64,000 nucleotides of DNA from Cristatella mucedo. Taxonomy: Eukaryota > Bryozoa > Phylactolaemata > Cristatellidae. The stretch spans positions 14,370,001-14,434,000 of the forward strand of contig WPIO01000003.1 in the NCBI GenBank assembly GCA_009760855.2, in the 5' to 3' direction. The notes beneath the pieces are model-generated. The model did not search any database. It was not told the DNA's origin and saw only the letters and a program-made list of their open reading frames with translations. Positions within the stretch are counted from its first letter, which is position 1, and every line of letters begins with the position of its first letter. Position numbers and translations under genes: made by a program. This document shows, in pieces, positions 62,916 to 64,000 of the stretch.

Positions 62916-64000
62916 AAAAAAACGGAGTTCATGCTGAAGTACGCTAACTTGCAATGACTTTGAAAGTTTAATTATTGCTTGCCATAACGTGCTCAACCAA
63001 ACCTTTATACTGCGCATACTTAACATATCATATATTTAAATTTATCCCTGCTGAAAAGTTTGACTGAAAGCAACTGAAGAGCCAATAACAAAGCCTTTCT
63101 GAAGAATTGGTAAGCAAGAATAAAAGAAAATGGCGATACTATGTATGCGTGGCAACCGGGTGATGAATTGCGTAGACAGCAAATCAAACTACGTTAGGGT
63201 AGCGGGAGAAAAGTGTCCTGAGTCTAACAGGTGTACACTGCATCGATGCACCTACCAGACTACGCAACGCTCGTACTTCCTTTCCTGATGACATGCAAAA
63301 GAAGTTTGCAGATACTATTTCCGAAAAGGGGATAATTCTCATTACCCTCTGTATGATAATCTTTAGGGCTGTGATATTTTTGCTACGATTTGAAGCTATC
63401 TGCAAAACATTTGCATGAGCGATTGGTTGCCTTTTGTCACTTTTAGCATGCTCTTCATAACGATCTTCAAAACGACAATCAAGGCCCAGATACCTCATTG
63501 CAATGTGAAGCCTCGCTTGAATATTTATTTATGAAATACTCAAGTAATATCCACTAATTCTAGTAGTTCGAATTCATTTATAAATGTTCGCTGTTCAGAT
63601 TGATTGTCATTCTCATTACATGTGAATCCTGATATCCAATGTGATTTGACCTACTGTAGTGATACCAAGCTGCGATTCCATTCATGTTCGATTAGTTGGA
63701 CGGTGTTTATAAAAAATGATGTACATATCCACCAGCTGTCTCTGGTATTGATTTAAGTATTTACTTGATTTTACCCACATTGCCCAGAGACCATAATAGC
63801 GCTAGTTGCTGTGTTTAAAACTGAACTGTATTTAGGCTCAGCCATGCAAACAGGGCAGACGGATGGGCACTTTGCTGAGACGAAGTGATATCACGATGTG
63901 ACTGCTAACTTACTTCGAGGGAGCAATGATAAAAGTTCTGAATTGTTAGAAGTGCTGAGCATGTTTAAGGGCTCTTCCAGGCTATTGCCAAATTTTTAAA
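62916..64000. other. Unassigned sequence
   Basis: No recognisable coding region, repeat family or RNA gene to the end of the window. The 104-codon minus-strand ORF at 63184-63498 (RYLGLDCRFEDRYEEHAKS...) is not one I recognise. Confidence 0.4.

Overview
The window is eukaryotic nuclear DNA from an animal: spliced exons far apart, long introns, many microsatellites and many degraded copies of LINEs, SINEs and DNA transposons. I find no prokaryotic operon, CRISPR array, rRNA gene or convincing stand-alone tRNA gene. The main gene is a nuclear factor I (NFI/CTF) transcription factor on the minus strand. Its DNA-binding domain is close to vertebrate NFIA/B/C/X, but its exon layout and C-terminal half differ, so the source is most likely a bilaterian invertebrate (perhaps a spiralian or mollusc; this is a guess).

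Layout of the NFI gene: ten internal coding exons, spread from about 38.4 kb down to 5.6 kb, join in one phase-consistent reading frame (1,999 nt, about 666 codons). In transcription order they are 38389-38234, 33678-33303, 29097-29005, 26294-26075, 23709-23543, 22935-22729, 18960-18812, 18239-18044, 11403-11213 and 5841-5598. The first two carry the DNA-binding/dimerisation domain. The rest encode a low-complexity, Ser/Gly/Pro/Ala/Gln-rich transactivation region that still holds short NFI landmarks (a GVFS..EL motif, KRLK, a DFVNLVC motif, a proline run followed by RPV). The initiator exon and the last exon are not proven. Two candidate first exons (about 40.87 and 46.4 kb) and one candidate terminal or penultimate exon (about 0.3 kb) have the right splice phase and are listed at low confidence.

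Mobile elements: four recurrent families occupy much of the rest. (1) A CR1/L2-like non-LTR retrotransposon, here called LINE-1-like family A, has 5'-truncated copies ending in a hairpin and an (ATT)n tail. (2) A second LINE, family B, has copies near 5, 51 and 54 kb. (3) SINE-A is tRNA-derived with a box B. (4) SINE-B has a tRNA-like head and a 3' tail almost the same as the LINE family A tail. There is also a complete-length but decayed Tigger/pogo element (58065-60547, with terminal inverted repeats) and a hAT-type transposase fragment (54421-55026).

Region by region: 0-11 kb (the 3' part of the NFI gene) is dense in LINE and SINE copies. 11.4-38.4 kb (the core introns and exons) has few transposons but many simple repeats. 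38.7 kb has a 14-bp C-rich minisatellite just upstream of the first DNA-binding exon. 40.6-53 kb is more GC/CpG-rich upstream flank, with no other gene I can recognise. 54-63 kb is mostly transposon remains.
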